Below are positions 14,539-22,883 of a stretch of 64,000 bases of DNA, one piece after another. The notes beneath the pieces were generated by a model. That model made no database searches. It was given only the letters and a program-made list of their open reading frames with translations, and was not told where the DNA came from. The stretch's first letter is position 1; each line of letters begins with the position of its first letter. Source of the DNA: Sphingomonas sp. IC-11 (lineage in GTDB: Bacteria; Pseudomonadota; Alphaproteobacteria; Sphingomonadales; Sphingomonadaceae); contig NZ_JAJNDU010000001.1 in assembly GCF_021043365.1 (NCBI RefSeq), positions 248,001-312,000 on the forward strand. Direction: 5' to 3'. A program made the position numbers and the translations under genes.

Positions 14539-16638
14539 GTGAAGCTCCTCGCCAACTCGCGCCAGGTGGCGCTGCCCGCCGCGATCCTGCTGCTGGTGCT
14601 CGTGATGGTCGTGCCGATCCCGGCCTTCCTGCTCGACATCTTCTTCGTCGCCAATATCGCGATCAGCTTGGCCGTGCTGATGGTCGCGCTGAACGCGCAA
14701 AAGCCGCTCGACTTCTCGTCCTTTCCGACGGTGCTGCTGTTCGCGACGCTGTTTCGCCTCGGCCTCAACGTCGCCTCGACGCGCGTCGTGCTGGTGCATG
14801 GGCACGAGGGCGAGGCGGCGGCCGGCCATGTGATCGAGGCGTTCGGCAGCTTCCTGATCGGCGGCGATTACATCGTCGGCATCTTCGTCTTCGCGATCCT
14901 GATGATCATCAACCTGATCGTGGTGACGAAGGGCGCAGGCCGCGTGTCCGAAGTGTCGGCGCGCTTCACGCTCGATGCCTTGCCCGGCAAGCAGATGGCG
15001 ATCGACGCCGATCTCAACGCCGGCCTGATGACGCCCGACGAAGCCAAGAAGCGCCGTGTCGAAGTGGCGACCGAAGCCGATTTCTACGGCTCGATGGACG
15101 GTTCGTCGAAGTTCGTGAAGGGCGACGCGATCGCCGCGATCCTGATCCTGGCGGCGAACATCATCGGCGGCCTGATCCTGGGGCCGGTCAGCCACGGGCT
15201 GTCGATCGCCGAGGCGGCCAAGACCTATACGCTGCTGGCGATCGGTGACGCGTTGGTCGCGCAGCTGCCGGCGCTGATGCTGTCCATCGCCGCCGCCGCG
15301 ATCGTGACTCGCGTGTCGAGCGAGAAGGACCTCGCCGGCCAGATCGGCAGCCAGTTCGGTAGCCCGCGCACCTGGACGCCGGTGGCCGGCATCCTGGGGC
15401 TGCTGGGCGTCATGCCGGGCATGCCGCACCTGATCCTGCTGCCCGCCGCCGCGATTGCCGGCTTCACCGCGTGGAAGCTCCACAAGATCGCGCAGCGCCC
15501 CGCGCCGGTCGAGGAGGTCGCCGCGCCCGAGCCGGTCGACCAGTCGCGCATCGGCTGGGAGGAAGTGACCGACGGCATGATGGTCAACCTCGACATCGGC
15601 TATGGCCTCGTGCCGCTGGTCGACGAGCGCAAGGGCGCGCCGCTGATGGGCCGGATCACCGGCGTGCGGCGGCAGCTGTCGAAGGAACTCGGCTTCGTGG
15701 TGCCGCAGGTGAAGGTGCGCGACGATATCAACCTGGCGCCCTACACCTATCGTCTGCTGGTCGGCGGCGTTGTCGTCGGCGAGGACCAGGTGTCGCCGGA
15801 CGAGATGCTGGCGCTGGATACCGGCACCGGCTTCGGCGAGTTGCAGGGCAAGAAGGCGAAGGATCCGACCTTCGGCCTCGACGCGACCTGGATCGCGCCG
15901 GGCGATGCTGATGCCGCCACTGGCGCGGGTTATCTGGTGGTCGACAGCGGGACGGTGATCGCAACTCACCTCAACCATGCGCTGGGCCAGAATGCCGCCG
16001 ATTTGCTGGGCGCGGACGAGGTACAGGCGCTGCTCGACGGGCTGAAGGAGCGCAATCCGCAGCTCGTCGCCTCGATGGTGCCGCAGCCCTTGTCGCTCAC
16101 CACGCTGACCAGCGTGCTGAAGGCGCTGCTGAACGAGGGCATCACGCTCAAGGAATTCCGCCGCATCGCCGCCGCCATCGCGGTGGTGGCGCAGCGCACG
16201 CAGGATGCCGAGGAGATCGTCGAGTTGATCCGCCCGGAGCTGGGCCCGCTGATCATCCAGAAACTGTGCGGCGTGCGCGAGCCGCTGCGCGTGATGACGC
16301 TGGAGGGTGGCCTCGAAGGGCTGCTCGGCCAGGCATTGCGGTCCGATCCGTCGCGCCGCCACGTTGTCGAGCCCGAACTCGGCCGCCGCATCGTCGATGC
16401 GCTGCAGCGCGCCGCCCAGCCGATGATCGCCGAGGCCAAGCCCTTTGCGCTCGTCGTGCAGCCCGCGATCCGCGTCGCGATCCGCAAGTTGGTCAAAACC
16501 TGTCTGCCGGATACCCCCGTCATGAGCTTCTTCGAAGTCCCCGAGGACAAGGCCGTCGAGGTCGTCGCCGTGATCGGCGCGAACGATACGCATCCCGTGA
16601 TCGGTGCGGGCCAGCCGCAGATGGCGGTGGCGGCATGA
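14539..16638 (+). CDS. flhA: Flagellar type III export gate protein FlhA
   Basis: Export gate subunit of the inner membrane. It has 699 residues and starts at GTG. About eight membrane helices fill the first 330 residues, with the FHIPEP-family signature (LFRLGLNVASTRVVLVHG) near 72-90. The C-terminal cytoplasmic domain (about 340-690) is well conserved (GFVVPQVKVRDDINLAPY). It lies 4 bp after the transglycosylase and overlaps fliA by 4 bp. Confidence 0.97.
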   Translation: MKLLANSRQVALPAAILLLVLVMVVPIPAFLLDIFFVANIAISLAVLMVALNAQKPLDFSSFPTVLLFATLFRLGLNVASTRVVLVHGHEGEAAAGHVIEAFGSFLIGGDYIVGIFVFAILMIINLIVVTKGAGRVSEVSARFTLDALPGKQMAIDADLNAGLMTPDEAKKRRVEVATEADFYGSMDGSSKFVKGDAIAAILILAANIIGGLILGPVSHGLSIAEAAKTYTLLAIGDALVAQLPALMLSIAAAAIVTRVSSEKDLAGQIGSQFGSPRTWTPVAGILGLLGVMPGMPHLILLPAAAIAGFTAWKLHKIAQRPAPVEEVAAPEPVDQSRIGWEEVTDGMMVNLDIGYGLVPLVDERKGAPLMGRITGVRRQLSKELGFVVPQVKVRDDINLAPYTYRLLVGGVVVGEDQVSPDEMLALDTGTGFGELQGKKAKDPTFGLDATWIAPGDADAATGAGYLVVDSGTVIATHLNHALGQNAADLLGADEVQALLDGLKERNPQLVASMVPQPLSLTTLTSVLKALLNEGITLKEFRRIAAAIAVVAQRTQDAEEIVELIRPELGPLIIQKLCGVREPLRVMTLEGGLEGLLGQALRSDPSRRHVVEPELGRRIVDALQRAAQPMIAEAKPFALVVQPAIRVAIRKLVKTCLPDTPVMSFFEVPEDKAVEVVAVIGANDTHPVIGAGQPQMAVAA

Positions 16639-17390
16639 GCGCGATGCCCCAGCAGGCCCAGTTCCAGCAGGCCCAGCAGGTGATGCCGCTTACCTACACG
16701 CCGCGCAGCCGCGCGCGAGAAGAGGGCGCGCTGGTCCGTGAACACCTGCCGCTCGTTCGCCGGCTCGCCTGGCATGTGCATGGCAGCGTCTCCACCGCGG
16801 TCGAGGTCGAGGATCTCGTGCAGGTGGGGCTTGTCGCTCTGGTTGAAGCGGCCGGCACCTTTGAGGACCGCGGACAAGCGACGTTCAAACAATATCTCAC
16901 CACGCGGGTGCGCGGGGCCATGATCGACGAGCTTCGCCGGCACGCCGCGATGACGCGCGGGGCGATCAAGCGCCGTCGCGCTTATCAGGGTGCCATCAAG
17001 GCGCTGACCCATGACCTGCGTCGGTCGCCGACCGAAAGCGAGATTGCGGGCCGATTGGAGATCAGCGTGGAAAAGCTGCGCGCTGATTATGCGACGGCGG
17101 AGGCGATGCAGTTCGATTCGCTTGACGAGGTCTATGCGGATGATCAGCCCTGGTTTGCGAGTGACGAGCCCAGCGCCTTCGAGCAACTGGCGGAAGGGCA
17201 GGTGCGCGATCGCCTGATCGCCGCGATTGCCGCGCTGCCAGAGCGAGATCAGCTGGTGATCCAGCTGTATCACGTCGAGGAGTTGAACCTGGATGAAATC
17301 GGCGCGGTGCTGGGTGTCGGTGCTGCGCGGGTCTGCCAGATCAAGAGCGCTGCGCACGCCAAGCTGAAGAAGGCGATGGCGCGCCTTTGA
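16635..17390 (+). CDS. fliA: Flagellar sigma factor FliA (sigma-28)
   Basis: Sigma factor for late flagellar genes. It has 251 residues starting MSAMPQQAQF at an ATG overlapping the flhA stop (ATGA). Region 2 (LVREHLPLVRRLAWHV, VEDLVQVGLVALVEAAGTF), region 3 (RRSPTESEIAGRLEIS) and region 4 (LPERDQLVIQLYHVEELNLD) are in order. Its sites in this window are TAAA-N15-GCCGTTT before motA, flgM, three flagellins and fliD. Confidence 0.96.
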   Translation: MSAMPQQAQFQQAQQVMPLTYTPRSRAREEGALVREHLPLVRRLAWHVHGSVSTAVEVEDLVQVGLVALVEAAGTFEDRGQATFKQYLTTRVRGAMIDELRRHAAMTRGAIKRRRAYQGAIKALTHDLRRSPTESEIAGRLEISVEKLRADYATAEAMQFDSLDEVYADDQPWFASDEPSAFEQLAEGQVRDRLIAAIAALPERDQLVIQLYHVEELNLDEIGAVLGVGAARVCQIKSAAHAKLKKAMARL

Positions 17391-17517
17391 GCGCTGGCGG
17401 TCGGCCTTGAACGAGAGATCCTTGGTGCCCGAACCGCTGCCCTGTCGCCGCGCCGATTAACTCAGATCAACCGGAAACTCGGGAACGGACCACGCTGTCC
17501 GCGCGTAGGATCGGTCC

Positions 17518-18225
17518 ATGCCTGCGCCTGTCACACCATTATTCCCCTGGCGCCACGAGGACCAGGACCGATTCGAGCGCCTGTTGCAGGTGCATGTTCA
17601 GGACCGGCTTTTTCCGTGCGTCGGTGCCAAGGCGGCGCTCGCCAAGGGCACGTTGAGCGTTCTGGCCTGCAACCGCATCGACAGCGGGTGGGACGATCTG
17701 CGGATTCACGACGGCCTGTTGCGCTTCGCGGCCGCTTATCGCGAGGAGCCGGCGCTTTACCGGAGCTATGCCGTCGTCTTCAACGGTCCGGAGAATTTGA
17801 GCGAGGCGGAATTCGAACGCGCGCTCTGGGCTCGGATCCAATCCTTGTCGGACAAGGACGTATGGCGCGGCCAGGAATATGACGCCCGCGTCAGCCCCGA
17901 TCCCGACGATGTTCACTTCTCGCTGAGCTTCGGCGGCGAGGCCTTCTTCGTCGTCGGTCTCCATCCCAACGCCAGCCGTCCGGCGCGCCGCTTCGCGAAG
18001 CCGGCGCTGGTCTTCAACCTGCACGACCAGTTCGAACGGCTGCGTGCCGATGGCCTGTACGAAAGCATGCGCGAGAAGATCCTCGTGCGTGACGAGGCGC
18101 TGGCGGGATCGCGCAACCCGATGCTAGCCCGCCACGGGGAGGCAAGCGAGGCCCGCCAATATAGCGGCCGCGTCGTGGATGACGGCTGGACCTGCCCCTT
18201 TCACTACCAAGGCCAGAATGACTGA
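17518..18225 (+). CDS. YqcI/YcgG-family heme-dependent N-oxygenase-like protein
   Basis: It has 235 residues and starts at an ATG preceded by AGGAT. The family signature is clear: GLHPNASRPARRFAKPALVF, then NLHDQFERLR. Characterised members (GntA of guanitoxin synthesis, RohS of azomycin synthesis) are heme enzymes that oxidise nitrogen of guanidine or aminoimidazole compounds. No guanitoxin or azomycin pathway genes are seen here, so the substrate is unknown. It overlaps the DUF1989 gene downstream by 8 bp, so the two probably act together. It sits between flagellar genes without evident flagellar role. Confidence 0.82.
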   Translation: MPAPVTPLFPWRHEDQDRFERLLQVHVQDRLFPCVGAKAALAKGTLSVLACNRIDSGWDDLRIHDGLLRFAAAYREEPALYRSYAVVFNGPENLSEAEFERALWARIQSLSDKDVWRGQEYDARVSPDPDDVHFSLSFGGEAFFVVGLHPNASRPARRFAKPALVFNLHDQFERLRADGLYESMREKILVRDEALAGSRNPMLARHGEASEARQYSGRVVDDGWTCPFHYQGQND

Positions 18226-18829
18226 CCCCATTCGCATTCCCGAACGTAGCGGGACGGCATTTCACCTGCCCTCAGGCGCCCTGCTCGAAGTGATCGATCC
18301 CAAGGGCGTGCAGGTGGCCGATCTGCTCGCCTTCAACGCGAATGACGTCGGCGAGGCGATCTCCTCCGGGCGGACGTTCGATTACGCGGAAACGATCTAT
18401 CTCACGACCGGCCACACCCTGTATTCGAACAGGTCGCGGCCGATGCTGGAAATCGTCGCCGACGATGTCGGGCGGCACGACTTTCTGCTCACCCCGTGCA
18501 GCGTGGATACCTTTCGCCATTTCTATCCCGACAAGCCTCTCCACCGGGGCTGTTTCGGCAACCTCGCTGCCGCCCTCGCGCCGCACGGGATTACCGAGGA
18601 CATGATCCCGAGCGCGTTCAATTGCTTCATGAACGTGCCGGTCGACGGGGAAACTGGGAAGCTGCGTGTGCTGCCGCCGATCAGCAAGGCTGGCGACAGG
18701 ATAGTGTTTCGCGCCGCGATGGACTTAATCATCGGCCTGACCGCTTGTTCAGCCTATGATTCCAACGGCGGCAGCTTCAAACCCATCGACTATCGCGTGC
18801 TTTCACCCGAATTGGTGGAAAGTACCTGA
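18218..18829 (+). CDS. DUF1989 (urea carboxylase-associated) family protein
   Basis: It has 203 residues starting MTDPIRIPERSG at an ATG that overlaps the upstream stop by 8 bp; an earlier in-frame ATG at 18179 lies deep in the upstream gene and is less likely. Family features are the N-terminal DPKGVQVADLLAF, the central LLTPCSVDTFRHFY and the NCFMNVPVD motif. Members occur beside urea carboxylase and nitrogen salvage genes, but the reaction is not established. Coupling to the N-oxygenase-like gene suggests a shared small nitrogen compound; inference. Confidence 0.82.
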   Translation: MTDPIRIPERSGTAFHLPSGALLEVIDPKGVQVADLLAFNANDVGEAISSGRTFDYAETIYLTTGHTLYSNRSRPMLEIVADDVGRHDFLLTPCSVDTFRHFYPDKPLHRGCFGNLAAALAPHGITEDMIPSAFNCFMNVPVDGETGKLRVLPPISKAGDRIVFRAAMDLIIGLTACSAYDSNGGSFKPIDYRVLSPELVEST

Positions 18830-18948
18830 TCTATATCAGGAATGAACACCCGCAGGGAACTCGCGCGCTCCGCCTATGTTCGGCAATCATACCCCCGGCA
18901 CGGGAAGTTATTCCCGCGTTGGGGCGCGTCAAACGGAGGAGGAAGCAA

Positions 18949-19434
18949 GTGAAAGCACTGTCGAGTTTTGCCATCGCTGCCACGGTCATCATCGCCAGCC
19001 CGGTCGCGGCGCAGGCATTGTCGCCTTCTGACTTCGTCACCAAGGCCGGTGCGAGCGACCTTTACGAGCGCACGTCAAGCAAGCTCGTTCTGGAAACGAC
19101 CAAGAACCAGAAGATCCGTCAGTTCGCTCAGATGATGATCACCGATCACACCAAGAGCACCAACGACGTGAAGATGGCCGCCAAGCAGGCCGGCGTCACC
19201 CCGCCGCCGCCCGCACTTGATGCGGACCAGTCGCGCATGGTGGCCGAGCTCCGCCAAGCGCGCGGCGAGGCGCGCGATCAGGCGTATGTGACGCAGCAGA
19301 AGGCGGCGCACCAGAAGGCGCTGGCGCTTCACCAGGGTTACGCGCAGTCCGGCACCGCCGCGCCGCTGAAGGCCGTGGCCGCCAAGACTGCACCGGTGGT
19401 CCAGCACCATCTGGAAATGCTGAACGGCATGTAA
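18949..19434 (+). CDS. DUF4142 exported protein
   Basis: It has 161 residues from a GTG at 18949, chosen because it is preceded by a strong GGAGGAGG ribosome site and gives a clean signal peptide (MKALSSFAIAATVIIASPVAA, cleaved near AQA). The mature protein is helical, with the DUF4142 ferritin-like pattern SPSDFVTKAGASDLYE, FAQMMITDHTKSTNDVK. The family is common in alphaproteobacteria, often stress-linked, with no defined reaction. A terminator hairpin follows. Confidence 0.85.
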   Translation: MKALSSFAIAATVIIASPVAAQALSPSDFVTKAGASDLYERTSSKLVLETTKNQKIRQFAQMMITDHTKSTNDVKMAAKQAGVTPPPPALDADQSRMVAELRQARGEARDQAYVTQQKAAHQKALALHQGYAQSGTAAPLKAVAAKTAPVVQHHLEMLNGM

Positions 19435-19516
19435 TGGCGTAAGGGTGGCCGAAAGTTCGCGATGCCGGCGCGCCGGTTGAACTCGCTTCGGCCGTCTGCC
19501 CCTTATCGCTAATCGC

Positions 19517-19555
19517 AAAAGAGCCCCGGCAGCCTGACGGTTGCCGGGGCTCTTT
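19517..19555. terminator. Bidirectional terminator between the DUF4142 gene and flagellin 1
   Basis: AGAGCCCCGGCA, 10 nt loop, TGCCGGGGCTCT is a perfect 12-bp stem, with T tracts on both strands. The genes converge here, so it can end both transcripts. Confidence 0.85.
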
Positions 19556-19609
19556 GATGTGTCGGCTCCAACCCGATGATCGGGGGCGGGGCCGGAGCCG
19601 CAGAGGCGC

Positions 19610-20476
19610 TTAGCCGAGGAGCTTCAGCACGCCCTGCTGCGACTGGTTCGCCTGGCTCAGCATCGCCGTCGACGCCTGGCTGAGGATCTGGGCCTTGGCG
19701 AGGTTGGTGGACTCCGCGGAAAAGTCCGCGTCCTCGATCCGGCTCCGTGCGTCGGCCAGGTTGGTCGCGTTGCTGGTCAGGTTGTTGACCGCGCTTTCCA
19801 GCCGGTTCTGCGACGCACCGAGGTTCGCACGAACGGTGGCAATCTGCTTCAGCGCAGCGTCAAAGGCGTCGAGATCCGGCACGACCGGCGCGGTGGCATC
19901 TGAATCGCCAGTCATGCCCTTTTCGGTGGCGGCCAGATCAACAACGTTGGCCAGGGCGTTGTCCGTGGTCGCCGTCAGCTTGTCGATGCTGATCTTGATG
20001 TCGTCGCCCGAATTCGCACCGGCCTGGATCGAGAATTCCTTGGCCGCGTTGCCGGTGCCGCCGGTGAACAGCGCCTCGCCGTTGAATTCGGTGTTCTTGA
20101 CCACTGAGCGGATCTGGTCTGCCAGCGCGTTCTGTTCGGCGTAGATGTTCTTCTTGTCGTCTGCCGAATAGGTGCCGTTCTGCGACTGCACGGTAAGCTC
20201 GCGCATGCGCTGAAGCATGTTGCTGACCTCGTCCAGCGCGCCCTCGGCGGTCTGCGCCAGCGAGATGCCGTCATTGGCGTTGCGGATGCCCTGGTTCATG
20301 CCGCGGATCTGCGAGGTCATCGAGCTGGCAATAGCTAGGCCGGCAGCATCATCCTTTGCCGAATTGATGCGCTTGCCGGTCGAGAGGCGCTCCATCGCGG
20401 TCGACAGCGCGTCCTGCGCCTTGATTGAAGCGTTGCTGGCGCGCAGCGACGAGATGTTGCTTCCGATGACGGTCAT
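19610..20476 (-). CDS. fliC: Flagellin (copy 1)
   Basis: Filament subunit of 288 residues. The conserved N-terminal helices ([39 protein letters not shown]) and C-terminal helices ([20 protein letters not shown], ending QQGVLKLLG) flank a variable middle of about 130 residues. It is the last of three tandem minus-strand flagellin genes and the longest. A sigma-28 promoter lies 68 bp upstream and a terminator follows. FliS at 38338 is the likely chaperone. Confidence 0.96.
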   Translation of the reverse strand: MTVIGSNISSLRASNASIKAQDALSTAMERLSTGKRINSAKDDAAGLAIASSMTSQIRGMNQGIRNANDGISLAQTAEGALDEVSNMLQRMRELTVQSQNGTYSADDKKNIYAEQNALADQIRSVVKNTEFNGEALFTGGTGNAAKEFSIQAGANSGDDIKISIDKLTATTDNALANVVDLAATEKGMTGDSDATAPVVPDLDAFDAALKQIATVRANLGASQNRLESAVNNLTSNATNLADARSRIEDADFSAESTNLAKAQILSQASTAMLSQANQSQQGVLKLLG

Positions 20477-20543
20477 GTTTCTGGCTCCGAATAATCTGGA
20501 CGGGCCGCCGCCCCCGGGCGGTTGGCCATGCCATCCGCACCAA

Positions 20544-20570
20544 CAAACGGCCGAACGGCGCAGGACTTAA
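20544..20570 (-). promoter_or_regulatory. FliA (sigma-28) promoter of flagellin 1
   Basis: On the minus strand TTAA, 15 nt, GCCGTTTG. The -35 has one mismatch to TAAA. It lies 68 bp from the ATG, the same distance (66-68 bp) as at the other two flagellin genes. Confidence 0.65.
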
Positions 20571-20586
20571 GCGGTTTTTGTTTGCG

Positions 20587-20619
20587 AAAAGCCCCGGCGA
20601 CCTGGGGTCGCCGGGGCTG
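20587..20619 (-). terminator. Terminator of flagellin 2
   Basis: On the minus strand AGCCCCGGCGACC, short loop, GGTCGCCGGGGCT followed by TTTT. A 13-bp stem located 60 bp after the flagellin 2 stop and before the flagellin 1 promoter, so each flagellin gene is an independent unit. Confidence 0.82.
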
Positions 20620-20678
20620 TCGTGTCGTATCGGCTCCGTTCCCCTGTGCGGGGGCGGGGCCGGAGCCGCGGTGCGGGA

Positions 20679-21524
20679 TCAGCCGAGCAGCTTCAGCACG
20701 CCCTGCTGCGACTGGTTGGCCTGCGACAGCATGGCGGTGGACGCCTGGCTGAGGATCTGTGCCTTGGCGAGATTGGTGGACTCTGCGGAGAAATCCGCAT
20801 CCTCGATCCGGCTGCGCGCATCCGACAGGTTCGTCGCGTTGCTGGTGAGGTTGTTCACCGCGCTTTCCAGACGGTTCTGCGTAGCGCCCAGGTTGGCGCG
20901 GGTCGTGGACACGGCGGCAAGCGCCTTGTCGAACTTGTTGAGATCGGTGCTGGCGAAGGCAGCCGCGGTGACGTCAATTGCGGAAGCGGTGGCGCCCGCC
21001 ACGGCGATGATGTCGGCGTTGGTGGTCAGCGTATCCAGTTTCAGGTCGATGCTGTCGTCAGACGTGGCGCCGGCCTGGATCTTCACCGTTCCGGTGGTGC
21101 CCGCAGTGCCATTGAACAGCTTCTGGCCGTTGAACTCGGTGTTGGCCAGAACGTCGGTGATCTGGGTCGACAGCTGGTCCATCTCCGCCTTGATGTTCTT
21201 CTTGTCGTCGCCCGAATAGGTGCCGTTCAACGCCTGAACGCCCAGTTCGCGCATGCGCTGGAGCATGTTGCTCACCTCGCCCAGCGCGCCTTCGGCGGTC
21301 TGTGCCATCGAGATGCCGTCATTGGCGTTGCGGATGCCCTGGTTCATGCCGCGGATCTGTGCGGTCATCGAGCTGGAGATGGCGAGGCCGGCGGCGTCGT
21401 CCTTTGCCGAGTTGATGCGCTTGCCGGTCGACAGGCGCTCCATGGCGGTCGACAGCGCGTCCTGGGCCTTGGTCGATGCGTTGCTGGCGCGCAGCGACGA
21501 GATGTTGCTTCCGATAACGGTCAC
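20679..21524 (-). CDS. fliC: Flagellin (copy 2)
   Basis: Filament subunit of 281 residues starting at a GTG ([18 protein letters not shown]) with GGAGAA upstream; the upstream extension of the open frame to 21764 is non-coding leader and terminator. The conserved ends are nearly identical to copy 1, while the middle (about 130-210) differs and is rich in Thr/Ala/Asp. It is flanked by its own sigma-28 promoter and terminator. Confidence 0.95.
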   Translation of the reverse strand: MTVIGSNISSLRASNASTKAQDALSTAMERLSTGKRINSAKDDAAGLAISSSMTAQIRGMNQGIRNANDGISMAQTAEGALGEVSNMLQRMRELGVQALNGTYSGDDKKNIKAEMDQLSTQITDVLANTEFNGQKLFNGTAGTTGTVKIQAGATSDDSIDLKLDTLTTNADIIAVAGATASAIDVTAAAFASTDLNKFDKALAAVSTTRANLGATQNRLESAVNNLTSNATNLSDARSRIEDADFSAESTNLAKAQILSQASTAMLSQANQSQQGVLKLLG

Positions 21525-21589
21525 TGATGTTCTCCGATAATCCGGCATCCTGCACCGCCCCCGTGGCGAAGATCCGGATACCGCCACTG

Positions 21590-21616
21590 CAAACGGCCGG
21601 GTTGGCGCAGGCTTTA
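21590..21616 (-). promoter_or_regulatory. FliA (sigma-28) promoter of flagellin 2
   Basis: On the minus strand TAAA, 15 nt, GCCGTTTG, lying 66 bp before the GTG start. Exact match to the local consensus. Confidence 0.78.
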
Positions 21617-21680
21617 GCAAAAAGTTGCTGGGACGCGCCGTGCGCTCGCGGCAACCGGGGTGCGGCGGGCAACAACACGG

Positions 21681-21715
21681 AAAAAGCCCCGGCAGCCGCA
21701 CGGCCACCGAGGCTT
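21681..21715 (-). terminator. Terminator of flagellin 3
   Basis: On the minus strand AAGCCTCGG...CCGGGGCTT followed by TTTTT. The stem is imperfect but the T tract is good. It lies 80 bp after the flagellin 3 stop, between that gene and the flagellin 2 promoter. Confidence 0.68.
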
Positions 21716-21793
21716 GTCCTCCGCCCGAATGATCAGGCGGCGCCGCTGGAGCCGACACCCGCAAGGAAAGCGGCGCCGGCTCCGTTCAGTGGA

Positions 21794-22609
21794 TTAGCCG
21801 AGCAGGCGAAGCACGCCTTGCTGCGACTGATTGGCCTGCGCCAGCATCGCGGTGGACGCCTGATTCAGGATCTGCGCCTTGGCGAGATTGGTCGATTCTG
21901 CGGAGAAGTCCGCGTCTTCGATCCGGCTGCGCGCATCGGACAGGTTGGTGGCGTTGGAGGTCATGTTGTTGACCGAGCTTTCCAGCCGGTTCTGCGTCGC
22001 GCCAAGGTCGGCGCGAGCCTTGGACACTTCCTTCAGCGCGTCATCATAGGCTGCGAGGTCGGAGACGTTGTCCTTGTCGGCAAAGGTCTCGTCGGTGATG
22101 ACCTTCAGCTTGGAATCGGTTGCCGCGAAGTTCGTCGACTTCAGCGTGAGCGATGTGTCCCCGGTCTGGATGTTGAAGCCGGTGGCCGCGTCCGCGTCGA
22201 ACAGCTTCTTGCCGTTGAACTCGGTGTCGGTGACGACCGAGCTGATCTGCTCCTTCAGCGCCTTCTGCTCGGCGCGAATGTTGACGCGATCCTCGTCCTG
22301 ATAGGTGCCGTTCTTCGACTGGACCTCAAGCTCGCGCATGCGCTGGAGCATGTTGCTCACCTCGTCCAGCGCGCCCTCGGCGGTCTGCGCCATCGAAATG
22401 CCGTCGTTGGCATTGCGGATGCCCTGGTTCATGCCCTTGATCTGCGCGGTCATCGAGCTAGCGATGGCAAGGCCGGCCGCATCGTCCTTCGCCGAGTTGA
22501 TGCGCTTGCCGGACGACAGGCGCTCCATCGCCGTCGAGAGAGCCTTGTTGGCGCTGGTCGAGGCATTGGCGGCGCGCAACGCCGAGGTGTTCGAGGCGAT
22601 AACGGTCAT
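21794..22609 (-). CDS. fliC: Flagellin (copy 3)
   Basis: Filament subunit of 271 residues starting [19 protein letters not shown] at an ATG preceded by CGGAGA; the open frame upstream of it is leader. It is the shortest and most divergent of the three copies ([10 protein letters not shown] instead of [10 protein letters not shown]). The conserved ends remain flagellin-like (QQGVLRLLG). First of the array and closest to the activator gene, which is divergent. Confidence 0.95.
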   Translation of the reverse strand: MTVIASNTSALRAANASTSANKALSTAMERLSSGKRINSAKDDAAGLAIASSMTAQIKGMNQGIRNANDGISMAQTAEGALDEVSNMLQRMRELEVQSKNGTYQDEDRVNIRAEQKALKEQISSVVTDTEFNGKKLFDADAATGFNIQTGDTSLTLKSTNFAATDSKLKVITDETFADKDNVSDLAAYDDALKEVSKARADLGATQNRLESSVNNMTSNATNLSDARSRIEDADFSAESTNLAKAQILNQASTAMLAQANQSQQGVLRLLG

Positions 22610-22675
22610 TTCGATCTCCGAGTGATTCGACGGAAACCGCAAGCCCCACTTGCGGGCGTCGATCCGTCACCACCC

Positions 22676-22702
22676 CAAACGGCCGGCAACCGGCAAAATT
22701 TA
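22676..22702 (-). promoter_or_regulatory. FliA (sigma-28) promoter of flagellin 3
   Basis: On the minus strand TAAA, 15 nt, GCCGTTTG, 67 bp before the ATG. A 7-3-7 palindrome at 22711-22727 lies just upstream of the -35. Confidence 0.78.
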
Positions 22703-22710
22703 GCCGGAAT

Positions 22711-22727
22711 TTGCCGGCCGCCGGCAA
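22711..22727. promoter_or_regulatory. TTGCCGG-N3-CCGGCAA palindrome, probable activator site
   Basis: Perfect inverted repeat in the gap between flagellin 3 and the divergent sigma-54 activator gene. It is the same half-site as at 11036-11062. It could serve autoregulation of the activator or modulate flagellin 3. Further partial CCGGCAA half-sites flank it. Confidence 0.5.
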
Positions 22728-22883
22728 GTTGCTGCCTGTGCATGGAAAATCCTGAACGAAGGCGCGTCCGCATATTGCGCTGGTGCGGCAATCCACCGGC
22801 AGATTCCGGCCGGCCGGCTGCCGGTTAAACAGGCCGTTAACCACTGCACCGATATGGACTGAATCATTCGTAAGGGATCAAAG

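Noticed and set aside
14374..16593. 739-residue open frame on the minus strand opposite flhA
   Set aside because: Antisense shadow of flhA; no domain pattern, mostly Arg, His, Gln and Asp.
22684..22704. Possible sigma-54 promoter for flagellin 3
   Set aside because: GG and GC elements on the minus strand are one base too close; the FliA site fits exactly instead.
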